Of a stretch of DNA of 64,000 nt, positions 15,445 through 24,188 are shown one piece after another. The stretch covers positions 124,001 to 188,000 of the forward strand of contig NZ_JAHQCX010000010.1 of assembly GCF_019042245.1 (NCBI RefSeq), given 5' to 3'. Below the pieces are notes generated by a model, which did no database searches, was not told the DNA's origin, and worked only from the letters and a program-made list of their open reading frames with translations. How positions within the stretch are numbered: position 1 is the first letter of the stretch; every line of letters begins with the position of its first letter. Made by a program: the position numbers and the translations under genes. Source of the stretch: Diplocloster modestus. Lineage in GTDB: Bacteria; Bacillota; Clostridia; Lachnospirales; Lachnospiraceae.

Positions 15445-16689
15445 TTATTCGCGGATCTGTCCGTCACCATAAATAATAAACTTAGTCGTGGTCAGCGCCT
15501 GTAATCCCATCGGCCCTCTGGCGTGCAGCTTCTGGGTGCTGATCCCGATCTCCGCTCCGTAACCGAACTCAAACCCGTCGGTAAACCGGGTGGACGCGTT
15601 GACATAGACAGCAGCCGCGTCGATCTCATTTAAAAATTTCTGGGCATTGTGGTAATCTTTCGTGATAATCGCCTCAGAATGTTTTGTATTATATTTATTG
15701 ATGTGGGCAATCGCCTCATCGATGCCGGACACGGTCTTCACACTTATGATATAGTCCAGATATTCTGTCCCGTAGTCCTCTTCAGACGCGCAGGCCAGAT
15801 CAGGCTCGGCCTGACGTGCCCTCTCATCCGCGCGTATCTCTACATTCTTTTCGGCCAGTTTTCTTTTTAATATGGGCATGAACTGATCCACCACAGCCTC
15901 ATGTACCACCAGGGATTCACATGCGTTGCAGACACCGATTCTCTGGGTTTTCGCATTGTTAACGATATTCACCGCCATCTCAAGATCCGCCGATTCGTCC
16001 ACATAGATATGGCAGTTTCCCGTACCGGTCTGGATCACGGGAATCGTGCTCTGTTCCACTACAGTCCTGATCAGCCCCGCGCCGCCTCTGGGAATCAGCA
16101 CATCCACATACGGATTTAATTTCATAAAGGCAGCAGCCGTCTCCCTGCTGGTATCCTCTATCAGCTGGATCGCATCCCCGGGAACGCCTCCGTCCTCCAA
16201 GGCCTCCCGAATGCAGGCGACAATGGCCATATTGGAATGAATCGCGTCGCTTCCTCCCCGCAGGATCACTACGTTTCCGGTCTTAAAGCACAGACCGAAC
16301 GCATCGGCGGTCACATTGGGCCTGGATTCGTAGATAATTCCGATCACCCCCAGCGGAACCCGCTTCTGCCCGATCAGCAGCCCGTTGGGCCGCGGTTTCA
16401 TGGAGATCACTTCTCCTATGGGGTCCTCCAGATTCACCAGCTGCAGAAGCCCTTCCGCCATTCCCGCGATCCTGTCCTTGGTAAGCTGAAGCCGGTCTAC
16501 TAGCCCGGCCTTCATACCAGCCGCTTTCGCATTTTCCACATCTGCTTCGTTGGCCTCTAATATCATCTGCTGCTGCGCAGTCAATGCCGCCGCTACCTTC
16601 TCCAGTATCCGGTTCTTCTTATCGATCGACAGGGTCCGCAGAACAGGTTCCGCATTTCTGGCCCGTTGTCCGATTTCCATTAATCTCAT
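15445..16689 (-). CDS. proA: Gamma-glutamyl phosphate reductase
   Basis: Second step of proline synthesis: NADPH reduction of gamma-glutamyl phosphate to glutamate semialdehyde. The 414-residue protein is an aldehyde-dehydrogenase-fold enzyme of normal length with the catalytic-cysteine segment [11 protein letters not shown] and the ends [18 protein letters not shown] and [13 protein letters not shown] typical of ProA. The start at 16689 (MRLMEIGQ) follows AAGGAGGAG; an in-frame ATG 15 codons upstream lacks a site. It is the last gene of the proB-DUF896-MTHFS-proA operon, 71 bases after the MTHFS gene. Confidence 0.97.
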   Translation of the reverse strand: MRLMEIGQRARNAEPVLRTLSIDKKNRILEKVAAALTAQQQMILEANEADVENAKAAGMKAGLVDRLQLTKDRIAGMAEGLLQLVNLEDPIGEVISMKPRPNGLLIGQKRVPLGVIGIIYESRPNVTADAFGLCFKTGNVVILRGGSDAIHSNMAIVACIREALEDGGVPGDAIQLIEDTSRETAAAFMKLNPYVDVLIPRGGAGLIRTVVEQSTIPVIQTGTGNCHIYVDESADLEMAVNIVNNAKTQRIGVCNACESLVVHEAVVDQFMPILKRKLAEKNVEIRADERARQAEPDLACASEEDYGTEYLDYIISVKTVSGIDEAIAHINKYNTKHSEAIITKDYHNAQKFLNEIDAAAVYVNASTRFTDGFEFGYGAEIGISTQKLHARGPMGLQALTTTKFIIYGDGQIRE

Positions 16690-16760
16690 CTGGGCTCCTC
16701 CTTTTTCTAAGTAAATACATTGACATAGCTTCATATTTTAAAAATAAATTTATATAAATT

Positions 16761-17321
16761 TCATTCTATCCGTATCGTCCTGGCTTCGGTAATCAGCCAG
16801 TCCGGCCTCATATCATAAGGGCCAGACGGTATCCGTGGCACAATCTGACTCTCAAAACTGACCGCTGCCCTCAAAAGGTTAGGATGTAACGCGAGATACC
16901 GGTCATAGAATCCCTTCCCATAGCCGATACGGCCGCCCTCCTGATCAAAAGCCACGCCCGGCATAATCATAAATACATGTTCCACCGGCGTAACCATCAT
17001 CCCTTCCACCGGCTCCAGAATTCCTTTAAAACCCGGCCGCAGTTCCCGGAAATCCCGTATCACATAAAATTCCATACGTCCATCCCCCAGAACCTTCGGC
17101 ACCGCGGTGCGCTTTCCCTTCTTCCACGCGTCCTGAAACAGGGGCCGCATATCCACCTCCCTGCCGAAGTTCACGTACAGCAGCAGACACTTTGCCTGCC
17201 CGTACGCTTGCAGCTCCATCACCGATGCACAGATACGGTCGCTGAACCGGCGCCAATCGTCCGCCGGCATCTGCTCTCTGCTCTTTAATATGGTTTGTCT
17301 AATTTCCTTTTTTTCTGCCAT
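16761..17321 (-). CDS. 5-formyltetrahydrofolate cyclo-ligase
   Basis: ATP-dependent conversion of 5-formyl-THF to 5,10-methenyl-THF (MTHFS), a folate repair step. The 186-residue protein has the family motifs: LLYVNFGREVDM, KRTAVPKVLGDGRMEF, and the nucleotide-binding GGRIGYGKGFYDRYL followed by DWLITE near the end. I chose ATG 17321 (MAEKKEIRQ), which overlaps the end of the DUF896 gene by 23 bases; a GTG at 17330 is an alternative. Its position inside a proline operon has no obvious metabolic logic and is probably co-expression only. Confidence 0.93.
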   Translation of the reverse strand: MAEKKEIRQTILKSREQMPADDWRRFSDRICASVMELQAYGQAKCLLLYVNFGREVDMRPLFQDAWKKGKRTAVPKVLGDGRMEFYVIRDFRELRPGFKGILEPVEGMMVTPVEHVFMIMPGVAFDQEGGRIGYGKGFYDRYLALHPNLLRAAVSFESQIVPRIPSGPYDMRPDWLITEARTIRIE

Positions 17322-17520
17322 ACTTCTCACCCAGATCCGTGATAGAGCCGTCTTTTTCCTGGATCGAAATATTGTTCAGCTGCCCCCGCAGGTTACCGCG
17401 GATTGCCTCCAGATATTCCTGCCGAAGCGCCGTCTGCTCTTTCAACTCCTGCTGGGTAAGTCCTTCCGCCTTAGACTTCCGGTAAAGCACGTTAATTCTG
17501 GTTATCTTTGCCTCATCCAT
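17299..17520 (-). CDS. DUF896 (YnzC-like) small protein
   Basis: A 73-residue, highly charged helical protein. MDEAKITRINVLYRKSKAEG and the segment LTQQELKEQTALRQEYLE match DUF896/YnzC, a small helical-hairpin family widespread in Firmicutes and without a firm function. The start at 17520 follows AGGTGATT, which overlaps the proB stop region (12-base gap). The 3' end overlaps the MTHFS start, implying translational coupling. Confidence 0.9.
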   Translation of the reverse strand: MDEAKITRINVLYRKSKAEGLTQQELKEQTALRQEYLEAIRGNLRGQLNNISIQEKDGSITDLGEKYGRKKGN

Positions 17521-17531
17521 ATTACAATCAC

Positions 17532-18392
17532 CTAGTAACCGGCCTCCACATAGTCCGCCAGAGAAAACTCCTCTTTTCTGTGGGCTACGAATAACGTGCC
17601 GAATTGCTTTCCTTCCATTATTCTATGTATGACATGGACATCCTTGCCGTTAGCGATCACCATATCGGCTCCGGACTCTGTCGCGATCCTGGCCGCAGTC
17701 AGTTTGGTGACCATGCCGCCGGTCCCTACATTCGTACCGGTCGACGCTTTCCCCATCTGCATCAGCCGTTCATCCATATGATCCACCATATCGATAAACG
17801 TAGCCTTGCTGGTTTTATGGGGATCGTCGGTAAAAAGCCCGTCGATATCAGAAAGCAGGATCAGCAGATCCGCCTCCACCAAAGCCGCAACGATAGCGGA
17901 CAGCGTGTCATTATCTCCAAAACGCATCTCATAGGTAGAAACCGTGTCATTTTCATTGACAATCGGGATCACACCCATATTCAGCAATTCCTGGAATGTA
18001 TTATGGGCATTTACCCGGGTAGCTTCCTCTAGCATCGTATTCTTGGTCATCAGAATCTGGGCTGCGATCTGATTATACTCGCCGAACAGTTTCTGATACG
18101 TCATCATCAGCCGGCACTGCCCGATAGCCGCGCAGGCCTGCTTCTGTGCGATCCGGTCCGGCCGATCCTTTAAGCCCGCCGCTTTCTTCCCCACTGCGAT
18201 CGCTCCGGAGGATACCAGTATGATATCCTTTCCCTGATTTCGAAGATCCACCAGTTCCCGGATCAGTTTTTCCAGTTTGATCAGATTCAGATTACCGGTC
18301 GTGGGATGCGTTAAGGAAGAACTCCCTATTTTAATTACGATTCTCTGTCTGTCCTTTAATTGTTCTCTGTAGTTCACCGCTATATCCCTCAT
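17532..18392 (-). CDS. proB: Glutamate 5-kinase (short form, no PUA domain)
   Basis: First step of proline synthesis: ATP phosphorylation of glutamate, normally feedback-inhibited by proline. The 286-residue protein is an amino-acid kinase domain with VIKIGSSSLT, LVSSGAIAVG, NENDTVS, FGDNDTLSAIVA and STGTNVGTGGMVTK. It lacks the C-terminal PUA domain of the ~367-residue enzymes, as in several other clostridia. The ATG at 18392 has a weak site; a GTG at 18377 (VNYREQLK) is preceded by GAGGG with better spacing and may be the true start. First gene of the operon; promoter at 18429-18457. Confidence 0.95.
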   Translation of the reverse strand: MRDIAVNYREQLKDRQRIVIKIGSSSLTHPTTGNLNLIKLEKLIRELVDLRNQGKDIILVSSGAIAVGKKAAGLKDRPDRIAQKQACAAIGQCRLMMTYQKLFGEYNQIAAQILMTKNTMLEEATRVNAHNTFQELLNMGVIPIVNENDTVSTYEMRFGDNDTLSAIVAALVEADLLILLSDIDGLFTDDPHKTSKATFIDMVDHMDERLMQMGKASTGTNVGTGGMVTKLTAARIATESGADMVIANGKDVHVIHRIMEGKQFGTLFVAHRKEEFSLADYVEAGY

Positions 18393-18428
18393 ATCTTTTA
18401 GTCACTGCTGACTTTTTCTGTATTTTCC

Positions 18429-18457
18429 ATCATAACCTTAAATGCGGGATCCTGCAA
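18429..18457 (-). promoter_or_regulatory. Promoter of the proline operon
   Basis: TTGCAG (18452-18457) and TATGAT (18429-18434) on the minus strand with a 17-nt spacer, about 40 bases before proB. No T-box or other riboswitch is seen. Confidence 0.7.
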
Positions 18458-18854
18458 GCCCTGAGAAGATTTTTTTACGGTTGCTTAACTCGGAGAGTTA
18501 AAAATATTTTGATTGTAATTTTATTCCAAATTACAGGACCTTTTTAAGTGACTTAAAAGACATACTAAACAAATATATTTTATATGGAGTAATATATAGT
18601 CAGAGGTTATTATTACCTGTCTGGTTTTACTAGCTCTGGTACCAATATTTTAGCAGATTTCTTAATTCAATTCATCACTTCATCTTTGTTACTTCCTAAT
18701 TAAATACTACGAGCAAATATTATATGAGTAATAAAAATAAAAGAAATTGTCTTTTGTACATTATTTGTTTTGTATAGTTTCTTATTATGATACTATGTAC
18801 TTAGATTATGTGTGTTTCAAAAATTGGTATACGAATTTTGAAAGGATGATTTTA
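18458..18854. other. AT-rich intergenic region
   Basis: About 400 bases of much lower GC than the neighbours. No convincing gene was found: an open frame reaches back to 18747 in front of the next gene, but it is AT-rich filler without a ribosome-binding site. This is the left edge of the AT-rich island that ends near 20080. Confidence 0.5.
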
Positions 18855-19493
18855 TTGAAAAAGACAACTTTAATTGTTTGTGTATTAGTGATTGTTGTTA
18901 TTGGTGGGATTTTAATTATGACCACAAGTAATAAAAATCAGGTGTTAGAACCCGTTCCACAGTTAATAACATCTCGAAATAAAAATATGATTGGTAAAAT
19001 AAATACTGCCAATTATGATACGGGTTATGTTATTACAGATGCAGAAAATAACATAGTCGAGTCTAAAGGTCAATCATCTCAATCTGCAGCACAAAGTAGT
19101 TATGTTAATAAATTTTATAATAAAGATTTCATGCCTACTGCAATTTCAGCTTTTGATACAAACGAAGAAAATGGAGTTTACAAAATACCTGAGATTATGT
19201 TTTTTAATTCAAATGTAGTGATATTCACCAATGACGGCAAAGGATGGAATTTAGAAAAGGGGAATAAGATAAATGTCATATATGAAAAATACCAATCTGA
19301 AATAGGCGATCAGGTTATTGAAATCGGTACTATATATAACAAAGTATTAAATAGTGGGGAACAGGATAACGATTTACAAGGATCATATTCTTTTACAGCC
19401 GACAACTCGGGAGAATACTATTTGTATATGATTGGGGGAAGTACAGAATCAATTACTCTTAAGGGCGGAGAAATTACTGTTGATAAACATTAA
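18855..19493 (+). CDS. Membrane-anchored exported protein of unknown function
   Basis: Not recognised. The 212-residue protein starts with KKTTLIVCVLVIVVIGGILI, a single N-terminal hydrophobic anchor, followed by a Ser/Gln-rich linker and a beta-rich outer domain (residues about 90-212). The start is TTG at 18855, eight bases after AAAGGA. The last segment (SYSFTADNSGEYYLYMIGG) resembles the end of a beta-sandwich domain. Codon use is AT-rich, unlike the flanking genes, which suggests transfer. The next gene, 50 bases downstream, is also exported and probably shares its transcript. Confidence 0.7.
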   Translation: MKKTTLIVCVLVIVVIGGILIMTTSNKNQVLEPVPQLITSRNKNMIGKINTANYDTGYVITDAENNIVESKGQSSQSAAQSSYVNKFYNKDFMPTAISAFDTNEENGVYKIPEIMFFNSNVVIFTNDGKGWNLEKGNKINVIYEKYQSEIGDQVIEIGTIYNKVLNSGEQDNDLQGSYSFTADNSGEYYLYMIGGSTESITLKGGEITVDKH

Positions 19494-19543
19494 ATATTTG
19501 CTTAAAAACATTGTGAATCCAATTTATGAAAGGAGATTTTAAG

Positions 19544-20020
19544 ATGAAGTGCAAATTACTCATTAGATTTGTAAGTCTACTAAGTATTTTTTGTATCCTT
19601 TTATCCTCAACAGCTTTCGCATCGGAAACATCCAATGATCCGCCCAAGTATTTTACATACACAATATACTCAAATGATGGTCAAGTAAAAGAATATGGCA
19701 TGTTTCCAAATAGCTATTATCCTCAGCCAAAGGTAAGTTATGGACCTGTCACATTAGGGAGCGGAGAGACCGTAGCATTCAATTGTGCGCAAGTGTATGC
19801 ATATAAAGACACAAAAATGAATCTTAGCTATCGATTAAACAGATCTGCAGCACACAGATATACATGGTCGGTTGGATCCGTTGCTTTACCTAGTTATACT
19901 GGAACCAGCAACGGTCGAGATACTTGGGCTTTAGCTCCTGTAAATGGCAATGTCTGTATGTCATTTAATAATCGTTCCTCCGATCCCTTTACCATCAGCT
20001 ATGTAACTCTTTCATGGTAG
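19544..20020 (+). CDS. Secreted small protein of unknown function
   Basis: Not recognised. The 158-residue protein has a typical Sec signal peptide: MKCKLLIRF, a hydrophobic core, then a likely cut after AFA near residue 26. The mature part is about 130 residues, rich in aromatic, Ser and Asn residues, and looks all-beta (YTWSVGSVALPSYTGTS, FTISYVTLSW). It has two cysteines in the mature domain, in NCAQVYA and NVCMSF. The start at 19544 follows AAAGGAG with good spacing; an upstream in-frame ATG at 19526 has none. A strong terminator follows at 20052. A role in secretion, immunity or attachment is guesswork. Confidence 0.75.
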   Translation: MKCKLLIRFVSLLSIFCILLSSTAFASETSNDPPKYFTYTIYSNDGQVKEYGMFPNSYYPQPKVSYGPVTLGSGETVAFNCAQVYAYKDTKMNLSYRLNRSAAHRYTWSVGSVALPSYTGTSNGRDTWALAPVNGNVCMSFNNRSSDPFTISYVTLSW

Positions 20021-20051
20021 TATTATAAAAGTTGTACTTTTCCCAATATAT

Positions 20052-20080
20052 AGAGGATACCGTTAACGGTATCCTCTTTT
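20052..20080 (+). terminator. Terminator of the AT-rich island genes
   Basis: A 26-base perfect palindrome (AGAGGATACCG-TTAA-CGGTATCCTCT, 20052-20077) followed by UUU. Confidence 0.9.
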
Positions 20081-20083
20081 AAG

Positions 20084-20365
20084 AAACTCTCCCGCCATCG
20101 GGGTTACCTGTTCTTAGATCTGCCAATGCGTTTTGCCTCCCGCACTTGTGGGCCGTCTCCCCCCGGAACCGCTCCTTGCGCCTGCCCGCTCCGGCCCTAA
20201 TCTAATTATCCCCAGACCATCAGCCTTTTCTATAAAATCCGCTCTCCGGCACCACCGGTATGTCCTCCTGCCAGATTCGCTCCGGCTGAATCCAGGTGGT
20301 ACCACGGCTGACCGCCAGTGCTTTCGTATCATAAGGAATGCCCCTCCTTTTTACTTCGGGTATAC
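20084..20365. other. Region downstream of the MFS gene, possible gene remnant
   Basis: No intact gene. On the minus strand, AAAGGAGGGG with an ATG at 20332 opens a 72-codon frame of low-quality composition. A different frame reads YDTKALAVSRGTTWIQPERI and continues to FYRKG, which looks more protein-like but has no start of its own. This may be a decayed coding remnant; I cannot name a parent family. Confidence 0.3.
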
Positions 20366-21730
20366 TCAGGATTCTTCCGGACGCCGGTCCAGCTCCAGGT
20401 AATCCCGGTCTTTCAGGGCCGCCATATTGATACAGAATCCTGTGAGTCCTGTGAGCAGGAAGATCAGAGCGATACCGGAACCTTTTCCGCTGCCTACCAA
20501 AAGACTTATTCGTGATTGGGTGGGGGATGAATAAGCCATCCATGGCTCGAATATGTAGTCCGCCAGGATTCCACCCAGCAGATAACCCGCCGGTATTGTG
20601 AAAAACTGGAATGTCGCCTGTGTGGAAAATATACGTCCCTGCATCTCCACCGGTATCTGTTCCCGCATTACGCTGGACATGCCGGCGTTTAATAAGGGAA
20701 GCGGGAAATTTCCTAAAAAGGCCGCCAGCGACCACATGGTTTGATTTCTGCCGACTGACCACAGCACGTCACACGCCAGGAAGGAGATCCCGCAGGACCA
20801 GAAGATCGTTTTTCTCCGGCTGCCCGGCAGCTTTGCAAAGGTGGCCAGAAGGCCGCCGCACAGCGTTCCAAATCCCAGACAGGCCGATACAGCCCCCAGA
20901 ATCTTGGTGTTGTTCGCCGTTCTGGATAGGATTAGGGCCGGCATCAGCGCATTTCCTCCCATGGAGGCTAACAGATTGACCAGGGCGAAGAACAGAATCA
21001 TTTTCCAGATTCCACGGCGTTTTCTCAGATAGCGGATGCCCTCCATACTGTCTTGCCAGAATCCCTCTTTCTTCGCTTTTTTTACAGTTGAGGCCTCCGG
21101 TATCTCTGTCGGGGCCTCCGGTATCTCTGTCGGGATCTCCGGTATGTGGATCAGGAAGGCCAGTGTGAGAAATGCCACGGCAAATGAGATCAGATCTGCC
21201 GCCAGAACCGTCTGAATCCCGCCGAATGCCATCAAAGCCGTCGCCAGAGCCGGCTGCAGGATTGAGACGCAGGAAGCGGACATCGCCTGCATTCCGCTTA
21301 CATTGGAATAGTATTTTTTCGGTGTCAGCAGGGTCACTGCTACCATGGAAGCTGGCTGTTGAAACGCATTCATACATCCAATCAGCAGATTGATCAGATA
21401 CAGATGCCACAACTGCAAGCTGTTGGTACACAGCAGAAGAAAAATCGTGCCGCTTCCTGCGGCCGCTATGGTGTCGCAGACCAGCATGATGTTTTTCTTC
21501 TTCCATCTGTCCGCCAGCGTTCCCGCGGCGAAGCTGATCAGCACGTAGGGCAGGTAGGAAAAGAACGCCATGGAAGCCGTGCTCATGGCGGTTCCTTTCT
21601 GCTGGTAAGCCCATAGCACCAGCGCATAGCTGGTCATGGCACTGCCCAGCTCCGAGATGCTCTGACTGATCCATAATATGATAAAGCTGGTTAATCCTGT
21701 TTGATGTTTGTTTAATTTTTGTCCTTTCAT
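20366..21730 (-). CDS. MFS transporter, EntS/macrolide-efflux-like
   Basis: A 12-helix proton-driven exporter. The 454-residue protein has the MFS signature after helix 2 (GTLADRWKKKNIMLVCD), a second half beginning about residue 245, and MREQIPVEMQGRIFSTQATF, characteristic of the EntS/MFS_3 branch that includes siderophore and macrolide exporters. A Pro/Glu-rich imperfect repeat (IPEIPTEIPEAPTEIPEAST, about residues 195-214) lies in the central loop and is unusual. The start at 21730 follows GGAG. It appears to stand alone. The substrate is not predictable. Confidence 0.85.
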   Translation of the reverse strand: MKGQKLNKHQTGLTSFIILWISQSISELGSAMTSYALVLWAYQQKGTAMSTASMAFFSYLPYVLISFAAGTLADRWKKKNIMLVCDTIAAAGSGTIFLLLCTNSLQLWHLYLINLLIGCMNAFQQPASMVAVTLLTPKKYYSNVSGMQAMSASCVSILQPALATALMAFGGIQTVLAADLISFAVAFLTLAFLIHIPEIPTEIPEAPTEIPEASTVKKAKKEGFWQDSMEGIRYLRKRRGIWKMILFFALVNLLASMGGNALMPALILSRTANNTKILGAVSACLGFGTLCGGLLATFAKLPGSRRKTIFWSCGISFLACDVLWSVGRNQTMWSLAAFLGNFPLPLLNAGMSSVMREQIPVEMQGRIFSTQATFQFFTIPAGYLLGGILADYIFEPWMAYSSPTQSRISLLVGSGKGSGIALIFLLTGLTGFCINMAALKDRDYLELDRRPEES

Positions 21731-22024
21731 GGCTATTGCTCCTTAATTTTTTTAACAGCTGTTTCATTAAGAATGCAAAGCCTGCCCGGACACTACCTAT
21801 ATCGCTCCATGCAATATTGCCCGGTTAAGCCCTGCATGGAGCTTTTACAATTACCAGTTTCATCTTTTATTTTCCCTCTTGCTGATTGTTTCCTTATGTG
21901 CTTCTATTATGGTAAATATAATGAACTCATCAATTATACTCAAAATCACTCATTTTGATATATATTTTTGCCAAATTCATAAGCCGCACTACACTTTAAC
22001 CGCCAAAGGATTTTCTTTGGTCTG
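21731..22024. other. Intergenic region with a 10-bp-stem hairpin
   Basis: Contains GCTCCATGCA (21804-21813) pairing with TGCATGGAGC (21833-21842), followed by UUUU on the plus strand. There is no plus-strand gene to terminate. It lies between glgX and the MFS gene. Nothing else was recognised. Confidence 0.5.
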
Positions 22025-24160
22025 TCAGGATCCTGCGGTCCCTTCCAACAGCATGATACTTCTGGGTTCTATTCTAACGGACTGCCCCGCCACAACCGGT
22101 CTTAACGAAGGTTCTTCCAGAAAGTCCTGCCCCGGACCTTTTGATGTATCCGCAATTACCCTAAAGGAAAGGCCCTCCGGCAGCTGCGGAAGTATTACTT
22201 CATGCGCTTCCCAGTGCATATTCATCCCCAGATACAGGATATCATCCTTCCTGTCCCGCTCATCCCTGCCGGCAAACAGGACTCCCAGCACCCGCTCTTC
22301 TTCGGAATTCTTCAGTTCCCAGGGCGAGGTACCGTGAAAACTGGTCAGCGGGAAACCGCAGGCAGCCGCCCTGCTCTGATCTCTCAGGATCGGGTGCGCC
22401 TTGCGCAAAGCGATCATGTTCGTGAAATACCGGTAGATGTCCGCGTGTTTTTCAAGATCTGTCCAGTCAAGCCAGGATATCTCATTGTCCTGGCAGTAGG
22501 CGTTATTATTCCCCCGCTGGCTGTTGCCAAATTCATCTCCGGAGAGAAGCATCGGCGTTCCCATACTGCACAATAAAACCGTGGCCGCGTTTTTGATCAG
22601 CTTCCTTCGAAGCGCCAGCACCGTGCTGTCATCGGTATCACCCTCTGCCCCGCAGTTCCAGCTGTTGCCGTTGTTATCCCCGTCCGTATTGTTCCAGCCG
22701 TTGGCTTCGTTATGCTTTTGATTATAGGAATACAGGTCTGCCAGGGTAAATCCATCGTGGCAGGTCAGGAAGTTCACGGAAGCGTCATCTCCTCTGTAGG
22801 CCGGATCGTACAGATCCGGGGAACCGATGATCCGCTGGGCCACCGCATCCCGAAGCCCTGCGTCGCCCTTTAGAAACCGCCTCAGGTCATCCCTGTATTT
22901 TCCGTTCCATTCCGACCAGCGGCCCCAGGAAGGAAAACTGCCCACCTGATATAATCCGCCCGCATCCCACGCTTCCGCGATCAGCTTGACGCTCCCCAGG
23001 ATCGGATCATAGGCCAGCCGCTCCAGAAGAGGCGGCTTGCTCATGGGAGAACCGTCCTCATTTCTGCCCAGGATAGACGCCAGGTCGAAGCGGAAGCCGT
23101 CGATCCGGTAGGCAGTCACCCAGTAGCGCAGACATTGAATGATCAGGTCGTTCACAATCGGATTATTGCAGTTCAGAGTATTGCCGCACCCGCTGAAATT
23201 GTAATAATATCCTTCGGGGGTCAGAAGATAATAGATATTGTTATCCAGCCCCTTGAACGAGATATAGGGACCGTTTTCATTGCCTTCCGCCGTGTGATTA
23301 AACACCACGTCCAGGATCACTTCGATTCCATTCTCGTGCAGCTCCCGGATCAGGGTTTTGAGCTCATCGTCCACACCGTTATAGGTCTTCGCACAGGCAT
23401 AGCTGGAGTTGGGTGCGAAATAGCATACGGTGTTATATCCCCAGTAATCCAGCAGCCGTTCCCCATTTACCATACGGTCGTCCCGGCATTCGTCAAACTC
23501 AAAGATCGGCATCAGCTCCACCGCGTTGATCCCCAGCTCTTTGAAATATCCGATCTTCTCCCGGATCCCTTCGAATGTACCGGGATTTTTTACCTCTGCC
23601 GACGGATGCTTCGTAAAACCGCGGACATGGAGCTCATAGATGATCAAATCCTTAAAATCCAGATGGGGCTGGTCATTTTCCCCCCAGTCAAAAGAATTGT
23701 GGACGATTTTACCACGGAATGCCTTCCGCTTATCGTAAGGCTCCCACTTTCCCCAGATATGCTGACCGGCCACCAGTCTGGCGTAAGGGTCTAAGATCAG
23801 CTTGGTTTTGTCGAACAGCAGCCCCTTTTCCGGCTGATACGGCCCGTCCAGACGATAGGCGTATTCCGTCTGATCCGGATCGATGCCGTAGACGATCATG
23901 GAATAGACATTTCCGATCCGGAAACATTCCGGATAGGGGATGACCGCATAGGGCTCTTCTTCCTCCGGATGAAACAGGACCAGTTCACAAAAGACCGCCC
24001 CTCTGGAATGAATCGTAAAGCAGACACCTCCCAGGGTAACGGTTGCCCCGTTCGTCAGATACATGCCCGGCCGTACCCGGTATCCGTTCACCAGGACAGC
24101 AGACGCATCCTCCTTTCCCGCATTCCGGTTTATATTCGTTAACTCCTCCGCGCATTCCAT
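22025..24160 (-). CDS. glgX: Glycogen debranching enzyme, GH13 isoamylase type
   Basis: Cleaves alpha-1,6 branch points in glycogen-like glucans. The 711-residue protein has an N-terminal CBM48-like domain (about 20-140), then a GH13 barrel with DVVFNHTAEG, the nucleophile segment IDGFRFDLASILGR, the acid/base Glu in LIAEAWDAGG and the third carboxylate in NFLTCHDGF. NEANGWNNTDGDNNGNSWNC is typical of GlgX/TreX. The start at 24160 is accepted, with a modest upstream purine site (GCAGGGA). No other glycogen genes are nearby; the amidohydrolase lies 28 bases upstream on the same strand, so they may be co-transcribed. Confidence 0.93.
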   Translation of the reverse strand: MECAEELTNINRNAGKEDASAVLVNGYRVRPGMYLTNGATVTLGGVCFTIHSRGAVFCELVLFHPEEEEPYAVIPYPECFRIGNVYSMIVYGIDPDQTEYAYRLDGPYQPEKGLLFDKTKLILDPYARLVAGQHIWGKWEPYDKRKAFRGKIVHNSFDWGENDQPHLDFKDLIIYELHVRGFTKHPSAEVKNPGTFEGIREKIGYFKELGINAVELMPIFEFDECRDDRMVNGERLLDYWGYNTVCYFAPNSSYACAKTYNGVDDELKTLIRELHENGIEVILDVVFNHTAEGNENGPYISFKGLDNNIYYLLTPEGYYYNFSGCGNTLNCNNPIVNDLIIQCLRYWVTAYRIDGFRFDLASILGRNEDGSPMSKPPLLERLAYDPILGSVKLIAEAWDAGGLYQVGSFPSWGRWSEWNGKYRDDLRRFLKGDAGLRDAVAQRIIGSPDLYDPAYRGDDASVNFLTCHDGFTLADLYSYNQKHNEANGWNNTDGDNNGNSWNCGAEGDTDDSTVLALRRKLIKNAATVLLCSMGTPMLLSGDEFGNSQRGNNNAYCQDNEISWLDWTDLEKHADIYRYFTNMIALRKAHPILRDQSRAAACGFPLTSFHGTSPWELKNSEEERVLGVLFAGRDERDRKDDILYLGMNMHWEAHEVILPQLPEGLSFRVIADTSKGPGQDFLEEPSLRPVVAGQSVRIEPRSIMLLEGTAGS

Positions 24161-24188
24161 ACGATTCCCTGCCTTTCTGTTGGTGAAG

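Noticed and set aside
20769..21767. 332-codon minus-strand frame overlapping the MFS gene
   Set aside because: Same-strand shifted frame; hydrophilic, low-complexity composition and no recognisable domain, whereas the MFS frame is fully convincing.
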